Shown here piece after piece: positions 8,336 through 16,240 of a DNA stretch of 64,000 nt. The first letter of the stretch is position 1, and each line of letters opens with the position of its first letter. Made by a program: the position numbers and the translations under genes. The notes beneath the pieces are model-generated. The model had not been told where the DNA came from, ran no database searches, and worked only from the letters and a program-made list of their open reading frames with translations. Source of the DNA: DATMRS01 sp035566015 (lineage in GTDB: Bacteria > Pseudomonadota > Alphaproteobacteria > Sphingomonadales > Sphingomonadaceae); assembly GCA_035566015.1 (NCBI GenBank), contig DATMRS010000002.1:124001-188000 (forward strand), in the 5' to 3' direction.

Positions 8336-8772
8336 GCGCGGTTCGCGTCCAGACGGAGCCGTTCGATCCGGGTGCCGAACTTTTGGCGCTCGAGGCGCTG
8401 GGCGGCGGCGCGGTGGCAAGCTTCACCGGCCTCGTCCGGGGCGATGACGGGCTTATCGAACTAACGCTCGAACAGTATCCGGCGATGACGCACCGGGCCT
8501 TGTCCGCGATTGTCGAGGAAGCCGAGCGGCGCTGGCCCTTGCTCGGCGCAACGGTGATCCACCGTTGCGGTACGATGCGCGTGGGAGACCGGATCGTCTT
8601 CGTAGGCACGGCGGCCCGGCATCGCGCGGCCGCGCTCGATGCATGCGCCTTCCTGATCGACTGGCTGAAGACCAAGGCGCCCTTCTGGAAGCGCGAAGCG
8701 TTCGCCGATGGGCGGCGCCGCTGGGTCGAGGCACGCGCGGATGATGACGGAGCGGCTGCCCGCTGGGGCTGA
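8332..8772 (+). CDS. moaE: Molybdopterin synthase catalytic subunit
   Basis: 146 aa. MoaE binds MoaD and transfers its thiocarboxylate sulfur onto cyclic pyranopterin. Recognisable segments are VASFTGLVR, LEQYPAM, a glycine/histidine strand with HRCG, VGTAARHRAAALDAC and the catalytic-lysine region LKTKAPFWKRE. Translationally coupled to moaD; normal length. It ends 5 bp before the stop of the convergent fasciclin gene. Confidence 0.95.
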   Translation: MSAVRVQTEPFDPGAELLALEALGGGAVASFTGLVRGDDGLIELTLEQYPAMTHRALSAIVEEAERRWPLLGATVIHRCGTMRVGDRIVFVGTAARHRAAALDACAFLIDWLKTKAPFWKREAFADGRRRWVEARADDDGAAARWG

Positions 8773-8777
8773 CCCGC

Positions 8778-9299
8778 TTACGGCATCAGCACCGTGTCGA
8801 CGATATAGAGGACGCCGTTCTTCTCCGGCCGTTCCGGCTGGACGATGCGGCTGGTGCTGCCCTTCGCATCGATCAGCACGATCTCGCCGGCGACGTGCGA
8901 GGCGATTAGCGGCTCGCCTTGCAGCGTGTCGAGCACCGCGCGTCCATCGCCTCTGGCGATCGCCTCGCGCAGGTCCTTCGCGCTGAGCCGCCCTCGAACG
9001 ACATGATAGCTGAGCAAGGTCGCCAGCGTCGCGCGATTCTCCGCTTTCAATAGCGTCGATACGGTGCCGGCGGGCAGCTTGTCGAAGGCCGCGTCGTTGG
9101 GCGCGAACAGGGTGAAAGGGCCTGCCTTGGCCAGCGTTGCCGTCAGGCCCACCGCCTTCGCGGTGGTGGCGAAGGTGCCCAGTTCCGCCATTTTGGCTGC
9201 ATCGCGGGCGATCGTCGTCTCTGCCTGGGCGAAGGCTGGCGACGGCGTCAGCAAGAGCAGCGCGACGGCCCCGGCGATGGGCGAGGAGCGGAGGATCAT
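8778..9299 (-). CDS. Secreted fasciclin (FAS1) domain protein
   Basis: 173 aa. A signal peptide (about 1-24, ending AFA-Q) is followed by one FAS1 domain. The family motifs FTLFAPNDAAFDKLP and LSYHVVRG are present, and the domain closes with VLYIVDTVLMP. Single-FAS1 periplasmic or extracellular proteins of bacteria are thought to mediate adhesion, though no specific partner is known. A GTG at 9305 is in frame, but an SD-like GGGAG spaced about 7 bases from the ATG at 9299 favours the ATG. Confidence 0.9.
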   Translation of the reverse strand: MILRSSPIAGAVALLLLTPSPAFAQAETTIARDAAKMAELGTFATTAKAVGLTATLAKAGPFTLFAPNDAAFDKLPAGTVSTLLKAENRATLATLLSYHVVRGRLSAKDLREAIARGDGRAVLDTLQGEPLIASHVAGEIVLIDAKGSTSRIVQPERPEKNGVLYIVDTVLMP

Positions 9300-9332
9300 G
9301 GTCACTCTCCCGGATTCGCGAGGAGGTGCCGG

Positions 9333-10289
9333 TCAGGCCGGCTGTCTGGCGGCCGACGCACGCGCGGCGGATTCGTTCCGGCGCGGCACGTCTGCAAGTT
9401 GGCGCAGCGCATCGGCCAATATCTCGAACTCCTTCTGACGCGGGCTGCCCTTGCGCCAGACCAGCGCGATCCGCCGCGAGGGATGCGACGTCTCCAGCGG
9501 CCGGGCGACGACCCGCGTATTGTCCAATATTCCCGCCTCCAGCGCCATCTGCGGCAGCATCGTGACGCCCAGCCCATTGTCGACCATCTGGACGAGCGTG
9601 TGGAGCGAAGTGCCCATCATCGTCGCCTCGGCGCGCAGTTCGGGCCGGTTGCAGGCGGCAAGGGCGTGGTCCTTGAGGCAGTGGCCGTCCTCCAGCAGCA
9701 GCAGCCGCGCCGGATCGATCGCCTCGGGCGGCACGCGGGGCGGGGGATCGGCGGGCTGGCCGGCGGGGAAGGCGACATAGAGCCGGTCATCGAACAGATC
9801 GGCGGTTTCGATGTCGCCGCATTGATAGGGCAAAGCGAGGAGCACGCAATCGACCTGCCCGCGATGCAGCGATTCGCAGGCAAGCGCGGTCGTCTCCTCG
9901 CGCAGGTACAGTTTCAGGTCGGGCCAGTCGCTGCGCAGACGGGGCAGGATACGGGGCAGCAGGAAGGGCGCGATCGTCGGGATCACGCTCATCCGAAGGT
10001 CGCCCGACAAGGGCTTGCCCGCCGCGCGCGCCATGTCCGCCAGTTCCTCCGCCTCGCGCAGGACGCGCTGCCCCTTTTCGGCGATACGCAGGCCGAGCGG
10101 GGTGAAACGCACGACGCGGCGGGTGCGTTCGACCAGCGTGATGCCGAGGAGCGACTCAAGCTCGCGCAGGCCGGCGGAAAGGGTGGATTGGGTCACGAAG
10201 CAGGCTTCCGCCGCACGGCCGAAATGGCCGTGGTCGCGCAGCGCGACGAGATATTGGATCTGCTTGAGCGTGGGGAGGTGGGTCGTCAT
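9333..10289 (-). CDS. oxyR: Hydrogen peroxide-sensing LysR regulator OxyR
   Basis: 318 aa. The N-terminal winged HTH (about 7-65, with FGRAAEACFVTQSTLSAG as recognition region) is followed by a LysR substrate domain. The OxyR redox pair is conserved: C204 in LEDGHCLKD and C213, nine residues apart as in E. coli C199/C208. Oxidation to a disulfide by peroxide activates transcription of peroxide-defence genes. The divergent position next to ahpC-ahpD, 134 bp away, makes that operon its likely target. The C-terminal tail is Ala/Arg-rich and longer than usual. Confidence 0.93.
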   Translation of the reverse strand: MTTHLPTLKQIQYLVALRDHGHFGRAAEACFVTQSTLSAGLRELESLLGITLVERTRRVVRFTPLGLRIAEKGQRVLREAEELADMARAAGKPLSGDLRMSVIPTIAPFLLPRILPRLRSDWPDLKLYLREETTALACESLHRGQVDCVLLALPYQCGDIETADLFDDRLYVAFPAGQPADPPPRVPPEAIDPARLLLLEDGHCLKDHALAACNRPELRAEATMMGTSLHTLVQMVDNGLGVTMLPQMALEAGILDNTRVVARPLETSHPSRRIALVWRKGSPRQKEFEILADALRQLADVPRRNESAARASAARQPA

Positions 10290-10423
10290 CTAATCGTCTC
10301 ACTCGATCATTAAGACGCATATAATCAATTGGCTCGAAAAATCCTAATCGCTATTGTGACCGCACTGGTTCACCGGGGTGCCCGACAGGCGGGCGCCCCT
10401 TCACTTGGAGAAGGAGTTATCCC
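10290..10423. promoter_or_regulatory. Divergent oxyR-ahpC control region
   Basis: 134 bp, locally AT-rich. A candidate sigma-70 promoter for ahpC is TTGGCT (10329-10334), 17 bp, TATTGT (10352-10357). The heptamer CTAATCG occurs twice in direct orientation, at 10290-10296 next to the oxyR start and at 10344-10350 inside the ahpC promoter spacer. OxyR binding here is expected from the arrangement, but no clean four-part OxyR motif was identified. Confidence 0.5.
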
Positions 10424-10966
10424 ATGCTGACTGTCGGCGATAAATTCCCCGAAATGACCGTTTCGATCCAGCAGGGCGTCGATGCGCTGCCCGCCGGCGA
10501 GACGCTCAACCTGGGTGAGACGAACGGCAAGTGGAAGATCGTCTTCTTCTGGCCGAAGGACTTCACCTTCATCTGCCCCACGGAAATCATCGGCTATGGC
10601 GAGCTGAAGAACGATTTCGCCGATCGCGATGCCGAGCTTATCGGCGCGTCGGTGGACAGCGACTTCGTCCACTTCGCGTGGCGCCGTTCGGACGAGCGGC
10701 TCGCCGCCTGCGATTTCCCGTGGATCGCGGATAACCAGCACAAGCTGGCGAACGCGCTGGGGATCATCGAGAAGAATGCGGGCGTCGCGCTCCGCGCCAC
10801 CTTCATCGTCGATCCGCATAACGTGATCCAGCATGTGACGGTGAACGGCCTCGACCAGGGCCGCAACCCGGCCGAAGCGATCCGTGTCCTCGATGCCTTG
10901 CAGACTGACGAGCTTTGCCCGTGCAACTGGAAGGCAGGTGACGAGGTGTTGAAGCCGGCTGCCTGA
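10424..10966 (+). CDS. ahpC: Alkyl hydroperoxide peroxidase AhpC (typical 2-Cys peroxiredoxin)
   Basis: 180 aa. AhpC reduces hydrogen peroxide, organic hydroperoxides and peroxynitrite. The peroxidatic cysteine is C51 in FTFICPTE; resolving-cysteine candidates are C165/C167 in ELCPCNW, the AhpC variant that pairs with AhpD rather than AhpF. Strong SD (GGAGAAGGAG) precedes the ATG. ahpD follows after 105 bp, with an imperfect long-range repeat (AGTCCC / GGGACT) in the gap that could fold and lower readthrough. Confidence 0.95.
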   Translation: MLTVGDKFPEMTVSIQQGVDALPAGETLNLGETNGKWKIVFFWPKDFTFICPTEIIGYGELKNDFADRDAELIGASVDSDFVHFAWRRSDERLAACDFPWIADNQHKLANALGIIEKNAGVALRATFIVDPHNVIQHVTVNGLDQGRNPAEAIRVLDALQTDELCPCNWKAGDEVLKPAA

Positions 10967-11071
10967 GTCCCCCCTCTCGAAGGGCAGCCGGAGCCGCCGC
11001 CACCGTGCGGCGCGGGGCGCGGAGGGACTTATCCTTCCGCGCCCTTTCCATAAGAAAGAAAGGAACAAGGA

Positions 11072-11593
11072 ATGTCGATCAAGGGATTGGCCGATACGCT
11101 TCCCGATTATGCGAAGGACATCCGCCTCAACGTCGGATCGATCCTTGGCGACGAGACGCTGGGCGACCAGCGCAAATACGGGCTGTTGCTGACCTGCGCG
11201 CACGGCTCGGGCTATCGCCCGCTCGTCGAGGCGGCGGAGGCCGAGGTGGAGGGCAAGCTGTCCCCCGAGGCTGCGAACGCGGCCCGCGCCGCGGCGGCGG
11301 TGATGGCGATGAACAACGTCTATTATCGCTTCACCCATCTTGCCTCGAACAAGGAATATAGCCGGCTTCCCGCGCGGCTCCGGATGAACGTTATCGGATC
11401 GCCGGGCATCGACAAGGTGGATTTCGAGCTGTTCAGCCTCGCGGTCAGCGCGATGAACGGCTGCGGCATGTGCATCGATTCGCATGAGAAGGTGCTTGCC
11501 GGCGCGGGCGTCGGGGCCGATGTGATCCAGACGGCGGCGCGGATCGGCGCGGTGATGAAGGCGGTCGCCACCGTCCACGCGACCGCGGTGTAA
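11072..11593 (+). CDS. ahpD: Alkyl hydroperoxidase AhpD (carboxymuconolactone decarboxylase fold)
   Basis: 173 aa. AhpD reduces oxidised AhpC through a CxxC thiol pair, here C131 and C134 in CGMCIDSHE, followed by H138, which belongs to the proton relay. The rest is the all-helical CMD fold (NNVYYRFTHLA, RLRMNVIGSPG). Placement directly after ahpC, with oxyR divergent, makes a self-contained peroxide-defence unit. A strong hairpin follows 9 bp after the stop. Confidence 0.95.
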   Translation: MSIKGLADTLPDYAKDIRLNVGSILGDETLGDQRKYGLLLTCAHGSGYRPLVEAAEAEVEGKLSPEAANAARAAAAVMAMNNVYYRFTHLASNKEYSRLPARLRMNVIGSPGIDKVDFELFSLAVSAMNGCGMCIDSHEKVLAGAGVGADVIQTAARIGAVMKAVATVHATAV

Positions 11594-11602
11594 GTCATGA
11601 GC

Positions 11603-11647
11603 AGGCGGCGCGCATCCGCCCGGGTTGTGCGCCGCCTCTGGTATTTT
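11603..11647 (+). terminator. Intrinsic terminator of ahpC-ahpD
   Basis: A 12-bp stem with one G-U pair: AGGCGGCGCGCA (11603-11614) pairs with TGTGCGCCGCCT (11626-11637), loop of 11 bases, followed by CTGGTATTTT. Position directly behind ahpD fits a Rho-independent terminator with a short, delayed T run. Confidence 0.6.
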
Positions 11648-11703
11648 ACGATTGCGGGGCTTACATCGCCCGATGCCGAGAAACGGACGAACCGGGATCG
11701 CAC

Positions 11704-12417
11704 ATGCTCGATGGATTGATAGACTATCTCGATTCAATCAAGGCGCGTGATCCGGCGCCGCGCTCGCGCTGGGAGATATTGCTCTATCCCGGCGTATGGG
11801 CGCTCGGTTTTCACCGCATCGCCCATTGGCTGTTCGAGGCGGAGCTGTTTTTCCTGGCGCGCCTCATCAATCATTTCTCGCGCCTGTTGACCGCGATCGA
11901 CATTCATCCGGGCGCGAAGATCGGCGCCAATTTCTTCATCGATCATGGGTTCACCGTCATCGGCGAGACGGCCGAGATCGGCGACAATGTCACAATCTAT
12001 CAATGCGTGACGCTGGGCGGCACCAATCCCAGCAACGGCATGCCGGGCAAGCGGCACCCCACGATATCGGACAATGCGATCATCGGATCGGGCGCGCAGG
12101 TGCTCGGCCCGATCACGATCGGCCGCCGCGCCCGCGTCGGGGCGAACGCCGTCGTCACTAAAGATGTGCCCGAAGGCGCCTCGATGGTCGGCATCCCGGC
12201 GCGTCCGGTGCCGGTGGACGCCAGTGACTATCAGAAGGGCTTCCTGCCTTATGGCACGCCCTGCTCGGAGCGGTTCGACCCGCAGACGCAGCAGCTTGAA
12301 ATGCTGAAATGCGAGGTAGAGGCGCTGCGCGCCAAGCTTGCCACCCTGATCGACGAGCGCGACGGCAAGGCTGACGGCAAGAACGACGCCGCCGTCGAGG
12401 AACGCAATCGCGCCTGA
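11704..12417 (+). CDS. cysE: Serine O-acetyltransferase, EpsC/CysE short type
   Basis: 237 aa. It transfers acetyl from acetyl-CoA to L-serine, the first step of cysteine synthesis. An N-terminal helical part (about 1-60, FHRIAHWLF) precedes a left-handed beta-helix of hexapeptide repeats (about 65-175) with IHPGAKIG, IDHGFTVIGET, VTLGGT and MVGIPARPV, which carry the catalytic His. It is the shorter EpsC form. A charged 60-residue tail rich in E/K/D is likely coiled coil. The DUF2794 gene overlaps its stop by one base. Confidence 0.93.
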   Translation: MLDGLIDYLDSIKARDPAPRSRWEILLYPGVWALGFHRIAHWLFEAELFFLARLINHFSRLLTAIDIHPGAKIGANFFIDHGFTVIGETAEIGDNVTIYQCVTLGGTNPSNGMPGKRHPTISDNAIIGSGAQVLGPITIGRRARVGANAVVTKDVPEGASMVGIPARPVPVDASDYQKGFLPYGTPCSERFDPQTQQLEMLKCEVEALRAKLATLIDERDGKADGKNDAAVEERNRA

Positions 12418-12749
12418 TGGGCGTCGTCTCGCTTTTCCCCGCACCCACGCAGGTGGGCTTCGACCGGATCGAACTGGCGCGCATTCTCGACCTGTACGGG
12501 CGCATGGTGATCGCCGGGCAGTGGCGCGATTATGCGATCGATCTCGGCCGCGACGCCGCTACCTTTTCGGCCTTCCGCCGCGCCGCCGAGCGCCCCGAGT
12601 TCCGTATCGAAAAGCGCCCGGCGTTGCGTGCGCGGCAGGGCATGTGGTCGCTCGTCGGCGAAGCGGGCGCGATCCTCAAGCGCGGGCATGAACTGGCATC
12701 GGTGCTCGCCCCGGTCGAGCGGCGGCTGCTGAAACTCGTCTCGCAATGA
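12417..12749 (+). CDS. DUF2794 domain-containing protein
   Basis: 110 aa, soluble, no cysteine. The core (FDRIELARILDLYGRMV, WRDYAIDLG, AAFS-like FSAFRRAAERPEFRIEKRP) matches the alphaproteobacterial DUF2794 family of unknown function. Its ATG overlaps the last base of the cysE stop (TGATG), so it is translationally coupled. The stop abuts the stop of the convergent MscS gene with no spacer. The conserved coupling to a cysteine gene suggests a link to sulfur metabolism, but that is only inference. Confidence 0.85.
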   Translation: MGVVSLFPAPTQVGFDRIELARILDLYGRMVIAGQWRDYAIDLGRDAATFSAFRRAAERPEFRIEKRPALRARQGMWSLVGEAGAILKRGHELASVLAPVERRLLKLVSQ

Positions 12750-13835
12750 TCAGCCGGCGGCGGCGCGCTTTTCCTTCGGCGGCGGCACTGGAAAGTTGAA
12801 CTCGATGCCTAGGGCGTCAAACCGCTGAAGCACCGCCAGCGCGACGGCATGGCGTGCGCGGGCCAGCCCGTCATTCTTCAGCTTGTCGACGTAGAAAGCC
12901 AGCTCCACCTCGATCGCGGGATCGCCGAGATTGGTGATGAGGCCATGGATGAAGCGGCAGCCCGGCTGCGCCTCGACAATGCGCTGCAATTCCTGCGGAA
13001 CGGTCGCCAGCACGTTCAGGTCGTTACGGTAGATGAGGTGCATCGTGAACAGCACGCGCTGCCATGACATCTCGCTCATGTTGCGGATGTCCTGATCGAG
13101 CAGGCGCGCGTTCGAGACGACGAGCAATTCGCCGCTGGCCGCGCGAATCCGGGTCGTCTTGAGGCCGATCTCCTCGATCGTGCCGGAGAAGGTGGAATAA
13201 GCGACGCTCTGTCCCCGCCGGAACGGCCGGTCGAACAGGATCGAAAGCGCGGCGAACAGGTCCTTGAATATGCCTTGTGCGGCAAGGCCGATCGCGATGC
13301 CGCCGATGCCGAGGCCGGCGATCAGCGTCGAAACGTTGATGCCCAGATTGTCGAGCACGAACAGCCCGGCGACCGCGAACAAGGTGACTGAGACGAGAAG
13401 CTGGATGATGCCGATCGCGGAGGAGAGGCCCCCGCCGACGGCTTCGTCCTCGGCAGCGCGGTGGGTGATCCAGCCGACGATCACCTCGCGCAACCAGATC
13501 GCGCCCTGGAAGGTGGCGGCGATCGTTATCGCGAACCGGGCGACGTCCCGCACCATGGGTGGGGCATTGCCGAATTGCGCCACCAGATCGATCGCAAGGA
13601 TGAGGATGAACCAGTTCCGCGTGGCGGAGAACAGGCGGCCAAGCAATATCCGCATCGTCGAGAGCGACCCTGCCGGCGCGCGGCACAGGCGCGTGCCGAG
13701 CATGCGCAGGCCGATCAGCACGGCCGCGACGATCGCGGCGAAGACTAGCGCGAAAAGAATATCGAGGCTGTTCCGCGTCAGCCAGACCGCCGCTTCGTCC
13801 AGCAGGAGATCGAAGCGATGATTGAGCTTGTCCAT
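12750..13835 (-). CDS. MscS-family small-conductance mechanosensitive channel
   Basis: 361 aa. Several N-terminal helices lead to the pore helix and the beta domain of MscS proteins: GLGIGGIAIGLAAQGIFKDL (helix TM3 plus start of the beta domain), FDRPFRRGQSV, GTIEEIGLKTTRIR and NARLLDQDIRNMS. Such channels open on membrane tension and release solutes during hypo-osmotic shock. The C-terminal alpha/beta domain (VELAFYVDKLKN) is present, so it is full length. It converges with the DUF2794 gene. Confidence 0.92.
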   Translation of the reverse strand: MDKLNHRFDLLLDEAAVWLTRNSLDILFALVFAAIVAAVLIGLRMLGTRLCRAPAGSLSTMRILLGRLFSATRNWFILILAIDLVAQFGNAPPMVRDVARFAITIAATFQGAIWLREVIVGWITHRAAEDEAVGGGLSSAIGIIQLLVSVTLFAVAGLFVLDNLGINVSTLIAGLGIGGIAIGLAAQGIFKDLFAALSILFDRPFRRGQSVAYSTFSGTIEEIGLKTTRIRAASGELLVVSNARLLDQDIRNMSEMSWQRVLFTMHLIYRNDLNVLATVPQELQRIVEAQPGCRFIHGLITNLGDPAIEVELAFYVDKLKNDGLARARHAVALAVLQRFDALGIEFNFPVPPPKEKRAAAG

Positions 13836-13950
13836 GCTTTCTCCGGGGCGCGGAAATCCAAAAGGGGGCGGAATGTGCCGTGGGGGGCAAGGGGGGACTC
13901 GTCAAGCCAACGCGCGATCGGGCGGCGGGGTTCGCGATTGGCCGGCACTT

Positions 13951-14466
13951 TCAGGCCGCCCAGCCAGCCGCCTCGCCCATCATCTTCAAGGCCACGCGCA
14001 TGGATTTGATGCGGACGGGGCCACGGCCGATATCGCCGAAATGCTCCTCGCGATGCAGCGTCGCGCCGCCGCGCCGGGCACAGGCGAAATGCACGAGGCC
14101 GGGCTCCTCGCCCGGCGCGCCCGGGCCGGCAAAGCCGGTGATCGCCAGCGCGATATCGGCATGCGACGCCTTGAGCGCGCCTTCGGCCATCGCGATCGCG
14201 ACGTCCCGGCTCACCGCGCCGCAGGACTGGATAGCCTCGCGCGCGACGCCGAGCAGCTCGCACTTCGCCTCCTCGCTATAGACGATGAAGCCGCGCTCAT
14301 AAGCGTGGCTCGCACCCTCGACGTCGGTCAGCAGCGATCCGAGCATGCCGCCGGTGCAGCTTTCGGCGGTCGCCAGCGTCAGCCCCTTGTCGCAGACGGC
14401 GTCCAGCAGGCGATGGGTCAACGCCTCGACATCGTCGGGGAGCGCGGGGGACAGCGTTTCGGTCAT
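13951..14466 (-). CDS. pncC: CinA-family C-terminal domain protein (nicotinamide-nucleotide amidase type)
   Basis: 171 aa stand-alone CinA C-terminal domain. Hallmarks are LATAESCTGGMLGSLLT near the N-terminus, SHAYERGFIVYSEEAK, GAVSRDVAIAMAEGAL and AITGFAGPGAPGEEPGLVHFA. E. coli PncC/YgaD deamidates nicotinamide mononucleotide to recycle NAD; the same fold occurs behind MoaB-like domains in CinA. Here the N-terminal domain is absent. Its C-terminus carries a REEHFGDIGRGPVR segment. The 84-aa hypothetical gene lies 28 bp upstream on the same strand. Confidence 0.88.
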   Translation of the reverse strand: MTETLSPALPDDVEALTHRLLDAVCDKGLTLATAESCTGGMLGSLLTDVEGASHAYERGFIVYSEEAKCELLGVAREAIQSCGAVSRDVAIAMAEGALKASHADIALAITGFAGPGAPGEEPGLVHFACARRGGATLHREEHFGDIGRGPVRIKSMRVALKMMGEAAGWAA

Positions 14467-14494
14467 GGGCCTCGGATGATGGAGGGGGAGGGGA

Positions 14495-14749
14495 TCAGTC
14501 TGCCTGGATAGGAGCGGCCTCGGCGATCGCGGCGTCGATCATCCGGTGCCAGACGGCGGCGTCCCCCGCCTCGGCCACCCGGTCATTGGGTTCGCGCAAT
14601 GTCTTGAGGACGGCGAGCGCATCGTCGGCGAAATCGCGCCATTGCTCGTCCACCAGCTCGGCGGCGGGTTCCTCGCCCGCCGCGCCGCCGGCATTGCGGC
14701 TGTAGAATTGCCCGGCGAGCACGCGGGCGATCCGCTCGATCAGGGTCAT
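14495..14749 (-). CDS. Small conserved-looking hypothetical protein
   Basis: 84 aa, acidic, alpha-helical. It starts TLIERIARVLAGQ and contains a WRDFADDALAVLKTL helix and VWHRMIDAAIAEA. I do not recognise a named family, but the composition and lack of low complexity make it look real. It sits 28 bp upstream of the CinA-family gene on the same strand, so it may be co-transcribed. No catalytic residues, signal peptide or membrane helix are visible. Confidence 0.65.
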   Translation of the reverse strand: MTLIERIARVLAGQFYSRNAGGAAGEEPAAELVDEQWRDFADDALAVLKTLREPNDRVAEAGDAAVWHRMIDAAIAEAAPIQAD

Positions 14750-14775
14750 TCCCTATGCACTCCTTTATGTTGTGC

Positions 14776-14967
14776 TCAACGATCCCACCGGCCGTCATCA
14801 TGATGATCGCGCCCATCATGGTCGCCCCGGTGATCCCGATCGCGATGATGGCGATGATGATGATAGTCGCTGTTGTAGCCGGGCCGTCCGTCCCGACAGC
14901 CGACCAGCGAGATACCGGAGACGATCAGGGCCGCGGCAAGGGCGGCGCGCATCGGGATGGTCCGCAT
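14776..14967 (-). CDS. Small lipoprotein with His/Asp-rich tail
   Basis: 63 aa. The N-terminal signal peptide ends in a lipobox LVGC (Cys about residue 24), predicting a lipidated mature protein of about 40 residues. The mature part is dominated by His, Asp and Arg (SDYHHHRHHRDRDHRG, then DHHDDGRW), a composition that binds divalent metals such as Ni, Zn or Cu. No family is recognised. It lies 26 bp upstream of the 84-aa hypothetical on the same strand. Confidence 0.6.
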   Translation of the reverse strand: MRTIPMRAALAAALIVSGISLVGCRDGRPGYNSDYHHHRHHRDRDHRGDHDGRDHHDDGRWDR

Positions 14968-15121
14968 AATCAGGCTTCCCGTTCCAGAAGAAGGAGCGGA
15001 TTACCAACACCCGGCGCCGCCTGTCGTTCCGCCTTCATTGCGTCTCGGGAGAATCCGGGCGAAGAGGCAACCCGCGCGCCTTTCCTTTCGTTCAATGGGT
15101 TGGCCGAAAGGGAGGATAAGC

Positions 15122-15532
15122 ATGAACAGGAAGGCGGCATCGGTCGGCCTCGGCATTTTCAGCATCGGTATCGGCATCGGCCAGTTGCTCGCCTCGCGCC
15201 GCATCGCGTCCGCCCTCGATGCCGAGGGCCGTGAGGGCGTCATCAAGGGTTTCGGCCTGCGCGGCATCAGGACCGGTGTCGGCCTCCTCCGCTCGCCCGG
15301 GCAAGGCGCGCACATCTGGGAACGGGTGAATAACGACAGCATGGATCTGGCCGCCCTCGGCCTGCTCGCCGCGCGCGCGCCGCGCAACCGGGCGGTATGG
15401 GGCGCCATCGCCTTTGTCGGCGCGACGACGATCGCCGATATCCTCCTCGCCCGCGCTCTCGACGCGCAAGAAGGAGAGAGCGAGGCAGCGGCAGAGAAAG
15501 ATGCGCGGGAATCACCAACAGTTAAGTCATAA
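15122..15532 (+). CDS. Hypothetical membrane-associated protein
   Basis: 136 aa. It opens with a hydrophobic glycine-rich stretch (VGLGIFSIGIGIGQLLA), then RRIASALDAEG and GLRGIRTGVGLL, and has a second hydrophobic stretch near the middle (AVWGAIAFVGATTIADILLA). The C-terminus is charged. This layout resembles the membrane segment found in front of SRPBCC/cyclase-dehydrase domains in sphingomonads, but that domain is absent here. The SD GGGAGGAT sits ahead of the ATG at 15122. Function unknown. Confidence 0.7.
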   Translation: MNRKAASVGLGIFSIGIGIGQLLASRRIASALDAEGREGVIKGFGLRGIRTGVGLLRSPGQGAHIWERVNNDSMDLAALGLLAARAPRNRAVWGAIAFVGATTIADILLARALDAQEGESEAAAEKDARESPTVKS

Positions 15533-15548
15533 AAAGTCGGATATTGCC

Positions 15549-15594
15549 AAAGAGCATCGGCCCTGATCGGTGCCGTCCCGCCGATATGCTCTTT
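15549..15594. other. Imperfect stem-loop ahead of the sigma factor gene
   Basis: AAAGAGCAT (15549-15557) is repeated inverted as ATGCTCTTT (15586-15594), and CGG (15558-15560) can pair with CCG (15581-15583) across a two-base bulge. It has no T run, so it is not a standard terminator. It lies 17 bp after the hypothetical gene and about 58 bp before the FecI-type sigma gene. Confidence 0.35.
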
Positions 15595-15651
15595 CGGCAT
15601 GTGTTTCACGGCTGCTTGTGGCGGCCGGCATAACCGATACAAGGTGCGGCC

Positions 15652-16179
15652 GTGCAGCCGGATAGTTCCCAAGGCCTCGAAGCCCTGTACCGCATTCACC
15701 GCGCTGCGCTGCTGCGTACCCTTGTCGCGCGTACCGGCGATGCGGGTGAGGCCGAGGATATCCTGCAGGAAATGTGGATCAGGCTTCGCCATGCGTCGAC
15801 ATTTCCGATTGCCAACGGGCGGGCCTATCTCTTTCGTATGGCACAGAATCTTTTGCTCGATCGCCTCCGGGAAAAGCAGCGCCGGATGCGCCGCGAACGG
15901 ATATGGCTCGACAATCTGGCCGGCGATGCTGGCGGAGGAAGTGAGCGGGCGGACGGTGGCCCCAATGCCGAAGAGGCGATGCTGGACCGGGAAGAGGCCG
16001 CGCGTCTGGCGTCGGCGTTGGCGACGCTTCCCGATGGCGCGCGGCGCGCGTTCGAGCTTCACAAGATCGAGGGACTGAGCCACGCCGAGGTTGCGATGCG
16101 GCTGGGTATTTCCCGAAGCGGGGTCGAAAAGCATATGGCGGTGGCGATGAAATATCTTCGCCGCGCGCTGCTGGACTGA
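15652..16179 (+). CDS. FecI-type ECF sigma factor
   Basis: 175 aa. Region 2 (ALYRIHRAALLRTLVAR, EDILQEMWIRL) and region 4 (LPDGARRAFELHKIEGLSH, then the HTH EVAMRLGISRSGVEKHMAVAM) match the iron-starvation ECF group. The start is a GTG at 15652 with a weak SD (CAAGGTG) just upstream. The fecR-like gene follows 61 bp after the stop and a TonB receptor comes next, the standard cell-surface signalling order in which the sigma factor drives its receptor operon when the receptor binds its ligand. Confidence 0.9.
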   Translation: MQPDSSQGLEALYRIHRAALLRTLVARTGDAGEAEDILQEMWIRLRHASTFPIANGRAYLFRMAQNLLLDRLREKQRRMRRERIWLDNLAGDAGGGSERADGGPNAEEAMLDREEAARLASALATLPDGARRAFELHKIEGLSHAEVAMRLGISRSGVEKHMAVAMKYLRRALLD

Positions 16180-16240
16180 GGTGGGCGGGCATGCGTGACG
16201 TCGATCGATGGATTATGACATTCCAGGGATACTATTCGCG

